Counted from the stretch's first letter, positions 49,253 to 58,463 are shown. The stretch is DNA of 64,000 bases from JAPORK01 sp026710285 (GCA_965201045.1 OZ241746.1:3162001-3226000); one strand, 5' to 3'. The notes: generated by a model from the letters alone, not told the origin. Numbers and translations are program-made.

Positions 49253-50008
49253 CTATTTAGCATATAACCACCAAATCATTTCACCCGGACAAGCATTTCC
49301 GAGGGCTTGTTTCACAATGTCGCTACCTTTTATATTTTTCATGTTTTGTAGCCAGGGCTCATCATGGATTCTTTTTTTAACATACCAGTCGGGCCATGAA
49401 TGCAACTGACTATCGTAATAAGCTAACGGAAAATAGATGTTATCGGGTAAATCAGGTAAATAGCGTAAAAAACTATCCATGCATGTTTGCATGATCATAT
49501 GAGCCTTTGCATTGCGTTTTTTAATATAGTTCCACGATGCCTGCATATATTTATGCTTATGAGGTTGCATCAATTCTGCAACGTGCTCCTGTACACACTG
49601 AGAAAGGTTTTTCGTTGTATTATTTTGATCATATCCCAAAATAATACAAGCCTGAGTAGATCTTTCCTGGCTGTCATCATGGAGTTGTTTATACCATGGT
49701 GCATTGGGTCCTAATTCATTTTGAGCGGCAATCAGCGCAACAAAGAACAAATTTTCTTCTGGTGAAAAGCAGCTTGCACTGTCTGATAACCTGAGAGGAA
49801 TTTTTAAATCAATAGCAGGTTCTGTATTAATAAGCTTCTCTCGTATTAAATGATTTTTTTCACACAAAGTTGTTTTTTGGAAGGAAGAGGCACTGACCGT
49901 ATTAAGAAGACCCGTTGCAATATAAAATAAACAGGCGACACAAATTAAGATAAAATTTGCTCCTGATTCTACCTTCTGGAATAAATACCCTCTGGCAAAC
50001 AGACTCAT
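49253..50008 (-). CDS. Hypothetical protein, signal-anchored
   Basis: Protein of 251 residues that I do not recognise. There is a hydrophobic segment at about residues 18-40 (FILICVACLFYIATGLL), probably a signal anchor, so the rest is likely periplasmic. The mature part has about six Cys, several Trp and aromatic-rich segments (NAPWYKQLHDD, SWPDWYVKKR, GEMIWWLYAK at the end). The start ATG is well supported by GAGGAAA about 8 nt upstream. It is isolated, with non-coding DNA on both sides, and is divergent from msrC. The frame is intact and codon use resembles its neighbours, so it is probably expressed. Confidence 0.6.
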   Translation of the reverse strand: MSLFARGYLFQKVESGANFILICVACLFYIATGLLNTVSASSFQKTTLCEKNHLIREKLINTEPAIDLKIPLRLSDSASCFSPEENLFFVALIAAQNELGPNAPWYKQLHDDSQERSTQACIILGYDQNNTTKNLSQCVQEHVAELMQPHKHKYMQASWNYIKKRNAKAHMIMQTCMDSFLRYLPDLPDNIYFPLAYYDSQLHSWPDWYVKKRIHDEPWLQNMKNIKGSDIVKQALGNACPGEMIWWLYAK

Positions 50009-50409
50009 ACCATTTCCTCAACTTTTTATAAGTGAATGAAAATTCTTATTATTTTTTTCATTTTTTGAAAATAATTCATTTGTGGATAGCGTTCACTATA
50101 AGTTGAAACGGCGATTAATCAGAATATTTTAACAGATAGAAGCTGTTCTGTTTAAAATTCAACAAATGACTTAATCTGATTTTTATGTATTTTATACTTT
50201 TCAATTACTTATATGATAGTTTACAGAGAAGTACGACTGACAGAAAAAGATTGTATGGATTAACAAAATTTACACACTGACTCGTATTTAATGTATGCTG
50301 GGGTCTGTTGATGTTTACAAGGTGAACAAAAAGCGTTACTAATTAGTAGCAATGTTCCGGATAATTTTTGCAATATTATGAAAATATTAAGCTTGGGATT
50401 ACTATTTTT
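50009..50409. other. 401-bp non-coding divergent region
   Basis: It lies between the leftward hypothetical gene and rightward msrC, so it presumably contains both promoters. It is AT-rich, and no RNA gene, clear repeat or strong promoter match stands out. A GGGA at 50395-50398 is the best ribosome site candidate for msrC. Confidence 0.5.
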
Positions 50410-50922
50410 ATGTTTGAAATTGACTTAAAGAATAACCTTTCAAAACCTGAGTTGTATGAAGAGATATTATTGTTTCTTAAAGGCATAACAACTGATGAAA
50501 AAGATGCGCTGGCTATACTTGCCAATACCGCAAGCCTGCTGTTTTTTGGTTTGCCAGAAGTAAACTGGGCAGGTTTCTATCGTGCAAATAGAAAAGAACT
50601 CGTGCTTGGACCTTTTCAGGGAAAACCAGCTTGTATCCGTATTCCTTATGGACAAGGTGTGTGTGGAACAGCATTTGCTGAGAAAAAGAGCCAGGTTATT
50701 AGCGATGTAAATGCTTTTACAGGACATATTGCCTGTGATAAAGCCAGTAAAAGTGAAATAGTATTACCGGTTGTTTTACAAGGAACCGTCATGGCTGTAT
50801 TAGATATAGATAGTCCGGTTATCAACAGGTTTGATGAAGATGATTTGCAGGGACTCAGCAAGATCGCCGGGTATTTGGGCAAAATATTGGATCAGCAGAA
50901 CGCCTTTTGGTCATTACCCTGA
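50410..50922 (+). CDS. msrC: Free methionine-(R)-sulfoxide reductase (GAF domain)
   Basis: A cytoplasmic single GAF-domain enzyme that reduces free Met-R-sulfoxide at the expense of thioredoxin. The 170-residue length is close to E. coli MsrC/YebR. Family signatures are present: NWAGFYR, LGPFQGKPAC (Cys75), GQGVCG (Cys85), and DVNAFTGHIACD with Cys109, followed by SKSEIVLPV. The spacing of the three Cys (10 and 24) matches the catalytic trio of E. coli MsrC. The frame extends upstream to a TTG, but the ATG at 50410 gives the usual N-terminus. The gene is intact, and an IS relic begins directly after it. Confidence 0.9.
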   Translation: MFEIDLKNNLSKPELYEEILLFLKGITTDEKDALAILANTASLLFFGLPEVNWAGFYRANRKELVLGPFQGKPACIRIPYGQGVCGTAFAEKKSQVISDVNAFTGHIACDKASKSEIVLPVVLQGTVMAVLDIDSPVINRFDEDDLQGLSKIAGYLGKILDQQNAFWSLP

Positions 50923-50944
50923 TATCCCCTACCCTCCCTAAAGA

Positions 50945-51150
50945 CTGTCTCTTAGTCACATTTTTTAGACATTATGTTTCTTGTCGTCAATGCAATTTTA
51001 TCTGGTGCAGAAGGTTGGGAAGCTATTCAAAACATTTCGGGATTCTCATAAAGATTCATATAAAAGTTTACTTCACAGTATTTCAGCCTGGTCAAAGAGC
51101 AATCGTCTTATATTGGATCAATGTCGTAACAAAGGAAGAAGATGGTAAAG
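50945..51150 (+). mobile_element. ISAs1-family transposase relic
   Basis: Two short fragments in different frames resemble the ISAs1/H-repeat transposase. The first, near 50974-51051, reads VVNAILSGAEGWEAIQNIS, matching the family's N-terminal CAVISGAEGWEDIEDF. The second, about 51035-51130, reads LHSISAWSKSNRLILDQ, matching HVISAFSTMHSLVIGQ from the middle of the transposase. Roughly 100 residues between them and the whole catalytic C-terminus are missing. No inverted repeats were identified. It sits directly before the PP2C pseudogene and may have displaced its start. Confidence 0.6.
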
Positions 51151-52061
51151 ACTTTAATACAAAAGCCACAGAAGCTGATAATTTTAAGCCTTCAATAGAT
51201 TTGACATCCTTTCATTATAAAGGCTTAAAAGGTGTTGATATTCCTGAAACCCGGGGGGGGTAAATAAAATGCAAGACACCACACACGCTATCCAGTTTAC
51301 ATTTAAGTTAGGAGATCAGGAAGTTCTCACTACTGCGCTGTGAGTTTTTGAAGGACATGGAACTTTAGATGAAGGAATATCAAGACATATTGCTGCAAAC
51401 CTGCCTGATACTTTAAGTAAAAGGTTGCGCCAATTCAACAAAACAAGAGTAACTGAAGAGAGTATTTATAATGCGATCATGGTCGCTTTTGCTGAGATCA
51501 CCACGCACAGCCAGGTTGTGAAATTTTTCAACGGAGACACTAATGCGGTATTAATGAGATTACATCTTCATTGCCAATTTAGTTGGCATTCGGACCAGGG
51601 TATCCAGTGAGGGTGAGACCATCCAGTTGAATAAAGATGCCAAGCCGGCTCTCAAGTAATTTGGAAATGAGATTGTACATGACCAATCACATTTTACCCG
51701 CCACGGACTTCATGCACAAAAACGCAAACTTCCTCTTGTTGGAGCCACCGTTGCAGGTACTTTTGTTGGAAGGAGTTTTGGTCATTATAAGCAGTCAGGT
51801 GTAGGTAATACCCCAACCCCTACCATTACAGCTTATCCTGTCAGTGATTTTAAAGGAAAAGTACTGGTACAGGCATGCGACGGATCCTATGAGATATGCA
51901 GTTCCAGGCAAGTAGGTGCACTGGTTCATGACTGTTTGCAGCAACCTGATGCTACGCCGGAGAAGGCGGCAACAGCTGTTGTTAATGCTGCCTATGTAGC
52001 AGGCTCCGGGGATAACCTGACAGTGATGGTAACCAAAATGGATGATTTGCTGTCTGCGTGA
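51140..52061 (+). pseudogene. PP2C-type Ser/Thr protein phosphatase, disrupted
   Basis: Read across three frames this resembles a PPM/PP2C phosphatase. Segments in order: GVDIPETRGG, then a G8 run and MQDTTH (the MED region), VFEGHGT (the metal-binding DGHGG motif, D changed to E), ISRHIAANLP, VTEESIYNAIMVAFAEI, ANLVGIRTRV and LNKDAKP (the GDSR and DHKP regions), VGRSFG, VLVQACDGSYEICSS (the DG-W-D region) and VAGSGDNLTVMV (the S-DN-T motif). Lesions are a frame break at the G8 run (51253-51260), a TGA at 51341, a frameshift near 51570 and a TAA at 51657. Family members remove phosphate from Ser/Thr using two metal ions. This copy cannot make the full enzyme as read. The 5' limit is uncertain. 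Confidence 0.7.
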
Positions 52062-52297
52062 GTATCAGGCTTTAAAAATAAAATTTCTCTATTTCCTCTG
52101 TGGTGTCATTCCGCTGCTACCAAAGGCAGTTTAATCAACGGATAATCACCGCAAAAGCAGCCCCTTCCGGTGCATATGCTGGCGCAAATCTGCAATTATT
52201 TGTTATCAAAGCAAATTATATTTTTATTTTAAACTGGCAGTTTTTTTTGTTTTCAGGTACATTAAGATATTTTGCTGCTAAATGGTGTAAATAGTGT

Positions 52298-52543
52298 ATG
52301 GAACCACATGAAATAAAAGCTTTCCTGGCTGATAAAATCCCCAACGCACTTATTGAAATTAACGGGGCAGATTGCGATTTGCAAATAACCATAGTTTCTG
52401 AAATATTTGATTCAATGCCAGCGGTTAAGAGGCAACAGGCTGTTTATGCACATCTGACGCCTTTTATTACCAGCGGATCAATACACGCTTTGTCAATGCA
52501 AACCTTTACACCACAGGAATGGGAACAGCGAAATCATCGTTAA
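52298..52543 (+). CDS. ibaG: BolA-family protein IbaG
   Basis: Small cytosolic BolA-like protein of 81 residues, the partner of monothiol glutaredoxins in iron-sulfur handling and linked to acid stress in E. coli. Family features are the N-terminal EIKAFLADKIPNALIEINGADCDLQITIVSEIFDSMPAVKRQQAVYAHL pattern (read here in parts: GADCDL, IFDSMPAVKRQQAVY) and the end IHALSMQTFTPQEW. It lies 23 bp before murA in the order usual for gammaproteobacteria, so the two are probably co-transcribed. About 236 bp of featureless DNA separates it from the phosphatase pseudogene. Confidence 0.9.
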   Translation: MEPHEIKAFLADKIPNALIEINGADCDLQITIVSEIFDSMPAVKRQQAVYAHLTPFITSGSIHALSMQTFTPQEWEQRNHR

Positions 52544-52566
52544 ATTAAGTTTTTATTGCACATTTT

Positions 52567-53826
52567 ATGGACAAATTGCTCATCACCGGTGGAAACACGT
52601 TACAAGGTGAATTACGAATCTGCGGCGCTAAAAATGCCGCTTTGCCTATTTTAGCTGCTTCACTCCTGTGCAGTGACTCAGTAAAAATTTGTAATCTGCC
52701 ACATTTGAAAGATATTACAACCATGATTGAACTGTTTGGTTCAATGGGTATCAGATTATTAATTGACGATAAAATGAATCTTGAGGTGTGTGCAAATACC
52801 ATTTTGCATCTGTCAGCACCTTACCATTTAGTAAAAACCATGCGTGCTTCTATCCTGGTGCTCGGACCACTGCTTAGCCATTATGGTGAAGCAGAAGTTG
52901 CGCTGCCCGGAGGATGTGCAATAGGTAATCGTCCGGTTGATCTGCATATTCGCGGACTTGAAGCTATGGGGGCTAACATTACCATTGAAAATGGTTATAT
53001 CCGCGCACAGGCAAAAAAACTACACGGCGCACATATCTTTATGGATTCCATTACCGTGACAGGCACTGAAAACCTGATGATGGCAGCCACGCTGGCAGAA
53101 GGGACAACCATTATCGAAAACGCAGCCAGAGAACCGGAAATCTATGACCTTGCTAACTGTCTGATAAAAATGGGTGCAAAAATTAAAGGGCACGGAACCA
53201 GTACTATTACCATTACAGGTGTTCCACGCTTGCATAATACCCATTATACGGTTATGCCAGATCGTATTGAAGCCAGTACTTATCTGATTGCAGCTGCGGC
53301 TACCAGAGGAAAAGTTAAGGTTAAAGATGTTCAGCCTGAATACCTTGAAGCAGTACTATTGAAATTAAAAGAAGCAGGTGCCGTTATTCGCTGCGGTGAT
53401 AACTGGGTTGAGCTTGATATGCAGGGAAAACGTCCTCAGGCCATCAATATAGAAACTGCGCCTTACCCGGCAATCGCCACTGATGTACAGGCTCAGTTTT
53501 GCGCACTTAATGCGGTAGCCAAAGGAACCAGCCGAATCAAAGAGACAATTTTTGAAAATCGTTTTATGCATTGCCAGGAGATGCAGCGAATGGGTGCTGA
53601 TATCCACCTAGAAGGAAACACAGCGATTATTCATGGCGTTGAAAGCCTCAATGCTGCTCCGGTAAGAGCAACCGATCTGCGTGCTTCTGCCAGTCTTGTC
53701 ATTGCGGGTCTGGTGGCCAAAGGCACAACTGAGATTGATCATATTCACCATATGGACCGGGGTTATGCCTGTATTGAGGAAAATATTGCTATGCTGGGCG
53801 GATCAATTCAGCGTATTTCAGCATGA
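52567..53826 (+). CDS. murA: UDP-N-acetylglucosamine 1-carboxyvinyltransferase MurA
   Basis: First committed cytoplasmic enzyme of peptidoglycan synthesis: it transfers enolpyruvate from PEP to UDP-GlcNAc and is the target of fosfomycin. The 419 residues equal the usual length. Key residues are visible: Lys22-Asn23 in CGAKNA, the catalytic Cys in the LPGGCAIGNRPVDLH loop, Asp in IATDVQAQF (normally FPTDMQAQF, so the preceding residues vary), and Arg in DLRASASLV. Because the loop has Cys rather than Asp, fosfomycin sensitivity would be expected from this residue alone. Downstream of ibaG, it ends just before a hairpin-rich stretch facing the next, convergent gene. Confidence 0.97.
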   Translation: MDKLLITGGNTLQGELRICGAKNAALPILAASLLCSDSVKICNLPHLKDITTMIELFGSMGIRLLIDDKMNLEVCANTILHLSAPYHLVKTMRASILVLGPLLSHYGEAEVALPGGCAIGNRPVDLHIRGLEAMGANITIENGYIRAQAKKLHGAHIFMDSITVTGTENLMMAATLAEGTTIIENAAREPEIYDLANCLIKMGAKIKGHGTSTITITGVPRLHNTHYTVMPDRIEASTYLIAAAATRGKVKVKDVQPEYLEAVLLKLKEAGAVIRCGDNWVELDMQGKRPQAINIETAPYPAIATDVQAQFCALNAVAKGTSRIKETIFENRFMHCQEMQRMGADIHLEGNTAIIHGVESLNAAPVRATDLRASASLVIAGLVAKGTTEIDHIHHMDRGYACIEENIAMLGGSIQRISA

Positions 53827-53855
53827 TGTAATACGCTACTCAGATTGTACTGAAC

Positions 53856-53913
53856 AATCGGGTGTTTGTCATTAAATGTTTGTCATGTGTGGTTTAAATC
53901 ACCACGCCTGATT
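53856..53913. terminator. Possible bidirectional terminator between murA and the HIRAN-like gene
   Basis: AATCGGGTG (53856-53864) can pair with CGCCTGATT (53905-53913) with two wobble pairs, and an inner GTGGT/ACCAC stem (53889-53893 and 53901-53905) is perfect. No long T run follows. A short GTTTGTCAT direct repeat lies in the loop. The position between convergent genes fits a terminator, but the structure is imperfect. Confidence 0.3.
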
Positions 53914-54626
53914 CAGTGACTAACACTAACATAAACATAAATCTGTGGTCGATCCGGAGTACCATTTTTACGTATGATTTCACCTTTAACTGTTCTGCCA
54001 GCTTTTATATAACAATGAAAGATACTGACTCTCCCATGGTCAACATAACCCAGCTTTTTACCATCTTGCATTATTACCACAGCACCTGGGTCATTTTCAT
54101 TATCAGGCTCAAAAGAAAATTCTACTTCACTTTCAAGCTTAAGGTCTTTTTCTGCCACTTCTGATGCACGATTAAATCCTGCTATTTCAAGAATAAACTG
54201 GAAAGCATGTCGGACATTTTCAAAAGGATGTATTAATTCAAATCCATCGTTTTCTATTTTGGCGCCGGTATATCCCAATAAGCAAAAATCATCAGGGCAA
54301 CTCTCAGGCTTCAAACCTCTTAACTCTAAGTAAAGTGAATAATCCCGACGCCTGGATGGAGGAAGCCTGCGCTGGAAAGTACCGATTACATTATTATCAA
54401 AACATCTGGTTTTTTCTGAACCTTTATAAGGAAAAGCAGGATATCCGATAAAACCCAGATCAGTAGCTTTTTTAAAGTCTTCATTTTCTGTGAAATAGTT
54501 TAGCTTATAGCTATCACTTTCTTTCACAAGTTCTCCAACGATAAAACGTGAACGCTTAATATTTTTTAGTGACTGCCAGCACAGTAACAGCCGGTCTGGC
54601 ATAACAATATTTTTGATGTACTTCAT
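53913..54626 (-). CDS. HIRAN-like domain protein of unknown function
   Basis: Protein of 237 residues. The N-terminal part (SRFIVGELVK, FIGYPAFPYKG) looks like the N-terminal region of HipA-related proteins (a VG-L...GF-Y-FP pattern). The C-terminal part (FEPDNENDPGAVVIMQDGKKLGYV, read in parts as PDNENDPGAVVI and KKLGYVDHGRVS) resembles the HIRAN domain, a DNA-end binding module found alone in bacteria and in some eukaryotic repair helicases. There are no membrane segments, so it is cytoplasmic. The start ATG follows AAGGG by about 12 nt. It converges on murA and is not obviously in an operon. Both domain assignments are by eye and moderate. Confidence 0.5.
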   Translation of the reverse strand: MKYIKNIVMPDRLLLCWQSLKNIKRSRFIVGELVKESDSYKLNYFTENEDFKKATDLGFIGYPAFPYKGSEKTRCFDNNVIGTFQRRLPPSRRRDYSLYLELRGLKPESCPDDFCLLGYTGAKIENDGFELIHPFENVRHAFQFILEIAGFNRASEVAEKDLKLESEVEFSFEPDNENDPGAVVIMQDGKKLGYVDHGRVSIFHCYIKAGRTVKGEIIRKNGTPDRPQIYVYVSVSH

Positions 54627-54750
54627 TTCATCATACCCTTTTGCTGTTTAGCTAATTTTTCCAGGCGCTCAGTCAGTAATAATTTACGAGCACAAGTAAA
54701 TTTAAATACAAATTCTGCTTTTTTTATTATCAAAAAAAGTAAATTTTACA

Positions 54751-55575
54751 TTACACGGGTTTTTTTATTGATCTCAGAGTATAGACATCAAAACGGTTAC
54801 TTTTGCCTTTCAGTTGATAGTCTGGTGTTGTATTATTCAGATAAGCAGATATCCTTGGTCGTTTAACAACCACACGGTAGCGTGCTTTCTTTAAAGCCAA
54901 AGGGAGCAGTCTGTCAGCATCAACATCCATGGAGATAATCTCCTGCAGACACTGCATCTCTTTTTTTGGCATGGCATTTTTCTTTTTATCAGGAAACATC
55001 GGATCCAGATAAATAACATCCCAACATACAGACGACTGGTGAAGAAAATCAGCAGCATCAGTACAGTAAAGCGACATACGTTCAACAATATCAGCAACAG
55101 ACGGGTGTTCTTGTGCACGATTCAAACCATCTTCAAGCAGGGAGAAAACCACAGCAGATCTTTCCAGCAAGGTAACGTGGCAACCCAGTGTAGCTAGTAC
55201 AAAAGCATCGCTTCCCAGTCCGGCGGTGGCATCAAGTACTTGTAACGGTTTAAGCGCATCCGGAACACCTGTCGCCTTTGCAATGGCCTGTTGCTTACCG
55301 CCACCAAACTGTCTGCGGTGTGCCTGTGCTCCAGAACAAAAATCAACAAAAATTCCACCACTCTTTTTTTTACCGGTTTCCATCAGCTGTAACATGCCCG
55401 CTTCATTTATCATAAGCACCCTGTCTGCTTCAGTAACCAGTGCAGGTGATGAGCGGGAAATAACCGGACACTGAAGACGGTCTGTCAATGTCTTCAGCTG
55501 CTTCTCACCGAGAAAGACCGTTTTTAAAATTGCAATCTTGCAGGGAGATGAAGAGGGCAGCAGATGTTTTGCCAT
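54751..55575 (-). CDS. rsmJ: 16S rRNA (guanine1516-N2)-methyltransferase RsmJ
   Basis: SAM-dependent enzyme that methylates G1516 of 16S rRNA on the small subunit. The 274 residues compare with about 250 in E. coli. Motifs: VDFCSGAQAHRRQFGGGKQQAIAK in pieces (FVDFCSGAQAHRRQFGGG), the SAM site LDATAGLGSDAFVLATLG, LLERSAVV, the catalytic-type motif IYLDPMFPDKKKNAMPKKEM, and YRVVVKRP near the end. I start it at the ATG 55573-55575, five bases after the yheS stop. A GTG 12 codons upstream would overlap yheS. This spacing indicates translational coupling in a yheS-rsmJ operon. Confidence 0.93.
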   Translation of the reverse strand: MAKHLLPSSSPCKIAILKTVFLGEKQLKTLTDRLQCPVISRSSPALVTEADRVLMINEAGMLQLMETGKKKSGGIFVDFCSGAQAHRRQFGGGKQQAIAKATGVPDALKPLQVLDATAGLGSDAFVLATLGCHVTLLERSAVVFSLLEDGLNRAQEHPSVADIVERMSLYCTDAADFLHQSSVCWDVIYLDPMFPDKKKNAMPKKEMQCLQEIISMDVDADRLLPLALKKARYRVVVKRPRISAYLNNTTPDYQLKGKSNRFDVYTLRSIKKPV

Positions 55576-55580
55576 AACGG

Positions 55581-57461
55581 TTATTCCATCTGTTCTAACA
55601 TTTCTAGCCACTGTGCTTCCAGTGCTTCAACCTCTTGTTTAACCGAATCCTGTTGTTTAAGCAGATCGTCCAGGGCTTCCTTGTTGCCGACCTGATAGAG
55701 CTCTGTATCTGTCAGCTGTGCATGTATTTCTTCCAGCTTCTGCTGCTTCTGTGTTAACATCCGTTCAAGCTTTTCCAGCTGTTTCTGATCTTTTTGTGAA
55801 GGTTTACTTTTACTGCCATCCTTTGCTGGCTGATGCTGACTTTTTGGTGCTGCTTTTTTATCAGAGAAACTGTTTTTTTTAGCAACAGCATTTGACTGAT
55901 CTCTCAGCCATTTGGCATAAGCAGCTAAATCTCCGCTAAATGGCTGTAATGTGTGATCATGCACTAAGTAAAATTCATCTGCTACCGCTTCCATCAGTGA
56001 ACGATCATGAGAAATAAGCACAACCGCTCCGGTAAAGCTTTGCAACGCAACAGTTAAAGCGTATCTCATTTCAAGATCAAGATGGTTTGTCGGTTCATCG
56101 AGCAGTAGCAAATTAGGGCGTTTCCATGCAATGATGGCCAATGCCAGCCGTGCCTGTTCTCCTCCGGAAAAATTTTTAATGGCTTCCAGCGCTTTATCAC
56201 CATGAAAAGCAAAGCCACCCAGAAAATCACGAATGGTCTGCTCCCTGGTCTCAGGCGAAATTCGTTGTATATGCAGACAGGGTGACGCATCAGGATCAAG
56301 GCTCTCAAGCTGATGCTGTGCAAAGTAACCGATACGTAAATGTTCACCTTGTGAAATCTGACCTGAAAGAAAATCGTGTTCACCAGCAAGGGCTTTAATA
56401 AACGTCGATTTTCCGGCACCATTCGCACCTAACAGACCGATACGGCTGTCAGGATGCAGGCTGATTTTAATATTGTTCAGCCAGGGTTTTCCCTGATATC
56501 CAATGACACCTTTGCGAACAGACAACAGTGGGTCTGATATTTTTTCACTACTTTTAAAAATAAAATTAAAAGGAGAATCAATGTGTGCAGGTGCCGCTTC
56601 TTCCATTTTTTCTAACATTTTTATCCGGCTTTGTGCCTGTCTGGCTTTGGTAGCTTTTGCCTTAAAGCGATCGATGAATTGCTGCAGATGTGCTTTTTGC
56701 TTTTGCTGCTTTTCATAAGTTGCTTGTTGTAATGCCAGTTTTGCGGCTCGGATACGTTCAAAAGCACTATAGTTACCTGAATATAAAGTGATTCCTTTTC
56801 TTTCCGTATGCAAAATATTATCAGCTACCCGGTCCAGGAAGATACGGTCATGAGAAATAAAAATGAGTGTACCTTTATACTGTTTTAACCAGGATTCCAG
56901 CCAGAGAATAGCCTCCAGATCAAGGTGGTTTGTGGGTTCATCCAGTAGCAGTAAATCAGAAGGCATCATCAGCGTCTGTGCCAGATTAAGACGCATACGC
57001 CAGCCACCGGAAAAACTTTTTACCGGTTTTTCAAATTGTTGCTGAGTAAAACCCAGTCCGGCTAACAGTTGTTCTGCGCGGGTCCGTGCAGTATAACCAT
57101 CCTGGATACACAGCTGATCATACAGATGGGCTAAAGCATGGTTATCCTGCGTTGTCTCTGCTTTTTGTATCGCCTGTTCTGTGCTGCGCAATGCCTGATC
57201 ACCATCAAGAACATACTCAACAGCAGGTCGGGTTAGTGCTTCAACTTCCTGAGCCATATGGGCAATGCGCAGTGAAGTGGGCACACTGACTTCTCCTCTG
57301 TCACACTGAATTTCCCCTCTGATAAGCGCAAAAACTGAAGATTTTCCGGAGCCATTAACGCCGGTTAGTCCCACATGCTGACCACTGTGAACAGAGAAAG
57401 ATACTTCATCAAAAAGAATTTTTCCCCCTCTTATAAGCTGAACGCCACTAAACTGAATCAT
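55581..57461 (-). CDS. yheS: ABC-F family ATPase YheS
   Basis: Soluble tandem ATPase of the ABC-F class, which acts on the ribosome rather than in a membrane. Both nucleotide domains are complete: Walker A GLTGVNGSGKSS and GLLGANGAGKST, signature FSGGWRMRLNLAQ and FSGGEQARLALA, Walker B LLLLDEPTNHLDLEA twice. Between them lies the charged linker with FIDRFKAKATKARQAQSRIKM (seen as RFKAKATKARQAQSR), typical of YheS and distinct from Uup. The length of 626 is close to the 637 of E. coli YheS. The C-terminus is a Lys/Gln-rich tail with a coiled coil (about 560-620). It is the first gene of the operon with rsmJ. Promoter elements were not resolved. Confidence 0.93.
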   Translation of the reverse strand: MIQFSGVQLIRGGKILFDEVSFSVHSGQHVGLTGVNGSGKSSVFALIRGEIQCDRGEVSVPTSLRIAHMAQEVEALTRPAVEYVLDGDQALRSTEQAIQKAETTQDNHALAHLYDQLCIQDGYTARTRAEQLLAGLGFTQQQFEKPVKSFSGGWRMRLNLAQTLMMPSDLLLLDEPTNHLDLEAILWLESWLKQYKGTLIFISHDRIFLDRVADNILHTERKGITLYSGNYSAFERIRAAKLALQQATYEKQQKQKAHLQQFIDRFKAKATKARQAQSRIKMLEKMEEAAPAHIDSPFNFIFKSSEKISDPLLSVRKGVIGYQGKPWLNNIKISLHPDSRIGLLGANGAGKSTFIKALAGEHDFLSGQISQGEHLRIGYFAQHQLESLDPDASPCLHIQRISPETREQTIRDFLGGFAFHGDKALEAIKNFSGGEQARLALAIIAWKRPNLLLLDEPTNHLDLEMRYALTVALQSFTGAVVLISHDRSLMEAVADEFYLVHDHTLQPFSGDLAAYAKWLRDQSNAVAKKNSFSDKKAAPKSQHQPAKDGSKSKPSQKDQKQLEKLERMLTQKQQKLEEIHAQLTDTELYQVGNKEALDDLLKQQDSVKQEVEALEAQWLEMLEQME

Positions 57462-57716
57462 CTGTTAATCCGGTAGATTGAAAAATGCAAAACTTGCCAC
57501 GCTGCCATTAGTGCTTTAATTGTATTGATATATCAATAAAAAGCTATTGTTTATTTAGTCTGAGCGGTAAAATTTTATACCCGCTGACTGATAGCACAAG
57601 TTAAACAGTCACTCTGTTAGTGCATATGTTGATGTGGTCCCTAAAAAAACACAGAGAATTCCTAAAGATAACCCATCTGTTACCCTAACAGACCTTAAAG
57701 AAATATACTTTAATTA
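57462..57716. other. Divergent spacer between yheS and the grpE promoter
   Basis: AT-rich non-coding DNA expected to hold the leftward yheS promoter. No RNA gene, repeat or coding frame is visible. The sigma-32 site of grpE begins at its right end. Confidence 0.5.
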
Positions 57717-57745
57717 CTTGAATTTTCCGCTTTCATCCCCATTGT
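57717..57745 (+). promoter_or_regulatory. Sigma-32 (heat-shock) promoter of grpE
   Basis: CTTGAA (57717-57722), a 14-nt spacer and CCCCATTGT (57737-57745) match the RpoH consensus (CTTGAA then CCCCATNT) almost perfectly. It lies about 85 bp upstream of the grpE start. Confidence 0.85.
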
Positions 57746-57830
57746 TATCTGATAAGATCGAACGAAATGTTTTCACACAATATTTTTTTATTTAAATCAG
57801 TGATATAAAGTCAATTAGGAAATATGAGTT

Positions 57831-58463
57831 ATGACAGAAAAAAGACCCGATACCTTATCTGAGAAACAGGCAGAAACTGAACAGGTTACTGATAAAAAAC
57901 CAACTGAAGGAACGGATGAGCTTGCAGCAAAACAGCCGTCTGAGCAGCCTGAAGCAGAACAAGAGCTGATCAATAAAGAAACAGAACTACAGAAAGCCAT
58001 AAAAACGTTGGAGACAGCATTAACAAAAGAACAGGAGGCGCATCAAAAAACGAAAGATCTGCTTTTGCGTGTTCAGGCAGATGCACAAAACACTAAACGC
58101 CGTGCAGAGCAGGATGTAGCCAAAACACACAAATTCGCACTGTCTAAATTTGCTGAAGCGCTGCTGCCGGTAATCGACAGTATGGAAAGCAGCCTGGTTG
58201 AAGAAAGTGCTGACGAAACAGTACAGGCAATGAAAAAAGGCATGGAACTCACATTAAAGCTATTTCTTGATACGCTGAAAAAATTCAATATTGAGCAGGT
58301 TGCTCCGGAAAATGGTGAACCTTTTAATCCAGATTATCATCAGGCCATCAGCCAGACAGAAGCACCTGAAACAGAACCCGGCTCCATTATTAATGTTTTT
58401 CAGAAAGGTTATGTTTTAAACAACAGGCTTATTCGTCCGGCGATGGTAATTGTTTCTAAATAG
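57831..58463 (+). CDS. grpE: Nucleotide exchange factor GrpE
   Basis: Co-chaperone that speeds ADP release from DnaK; it works as a dimer in the cytoplasm. The 210-residue protein has an acidic, Gln/Glu-rich N-terminus (1-50), a long coiled coil (about 45-95), and the family core: RVQADAQNTKRRAEQD, KFAEALLPVIDSMESSL, NGEPFNPDYHQAIS and VFQKGYVLNNRLIRPAMVIV. The ATG at 57831 is used. An overlapping ATG eight bases upstream is out of frame and hits an early stop. It is followed by dnaK and dnaJ in the same direction, but dnaK has its own heat-shock promoter, so transcription of the two need not be coupled. Confidence 0.95.
   Translation: MTEKRPDTLSEKQAETEQVTDKKPTEGTDELAAKQPSEQPEAEQELINKETELQKAIKTLETALTKEQEAHQKTKDLLLRVQADAQNTKRRAEQDVAKTHKFALSKFAEALLPVIDSMESSLVEESADETVQAMKKGMELTLKLFLDTLKKFNIEQVAPENGEPFNPDYHQAISQTEAPETEPGSIINVFQKGYVLNNRLIRPAMVIVSK

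Noticed and set aside
50907..51263. A 118-codon frame overlapping the end of msrC
   Set aside because: It is a chance frame through the transposase relic into the start of the phosphatase pseudogene, not one protein.
52100..52294. 64-codon plus-strand frame before ibaG
   Set aside because: No recognisable similarity, no ribosome site, and composition typical of non-coding AT-rich DNA.
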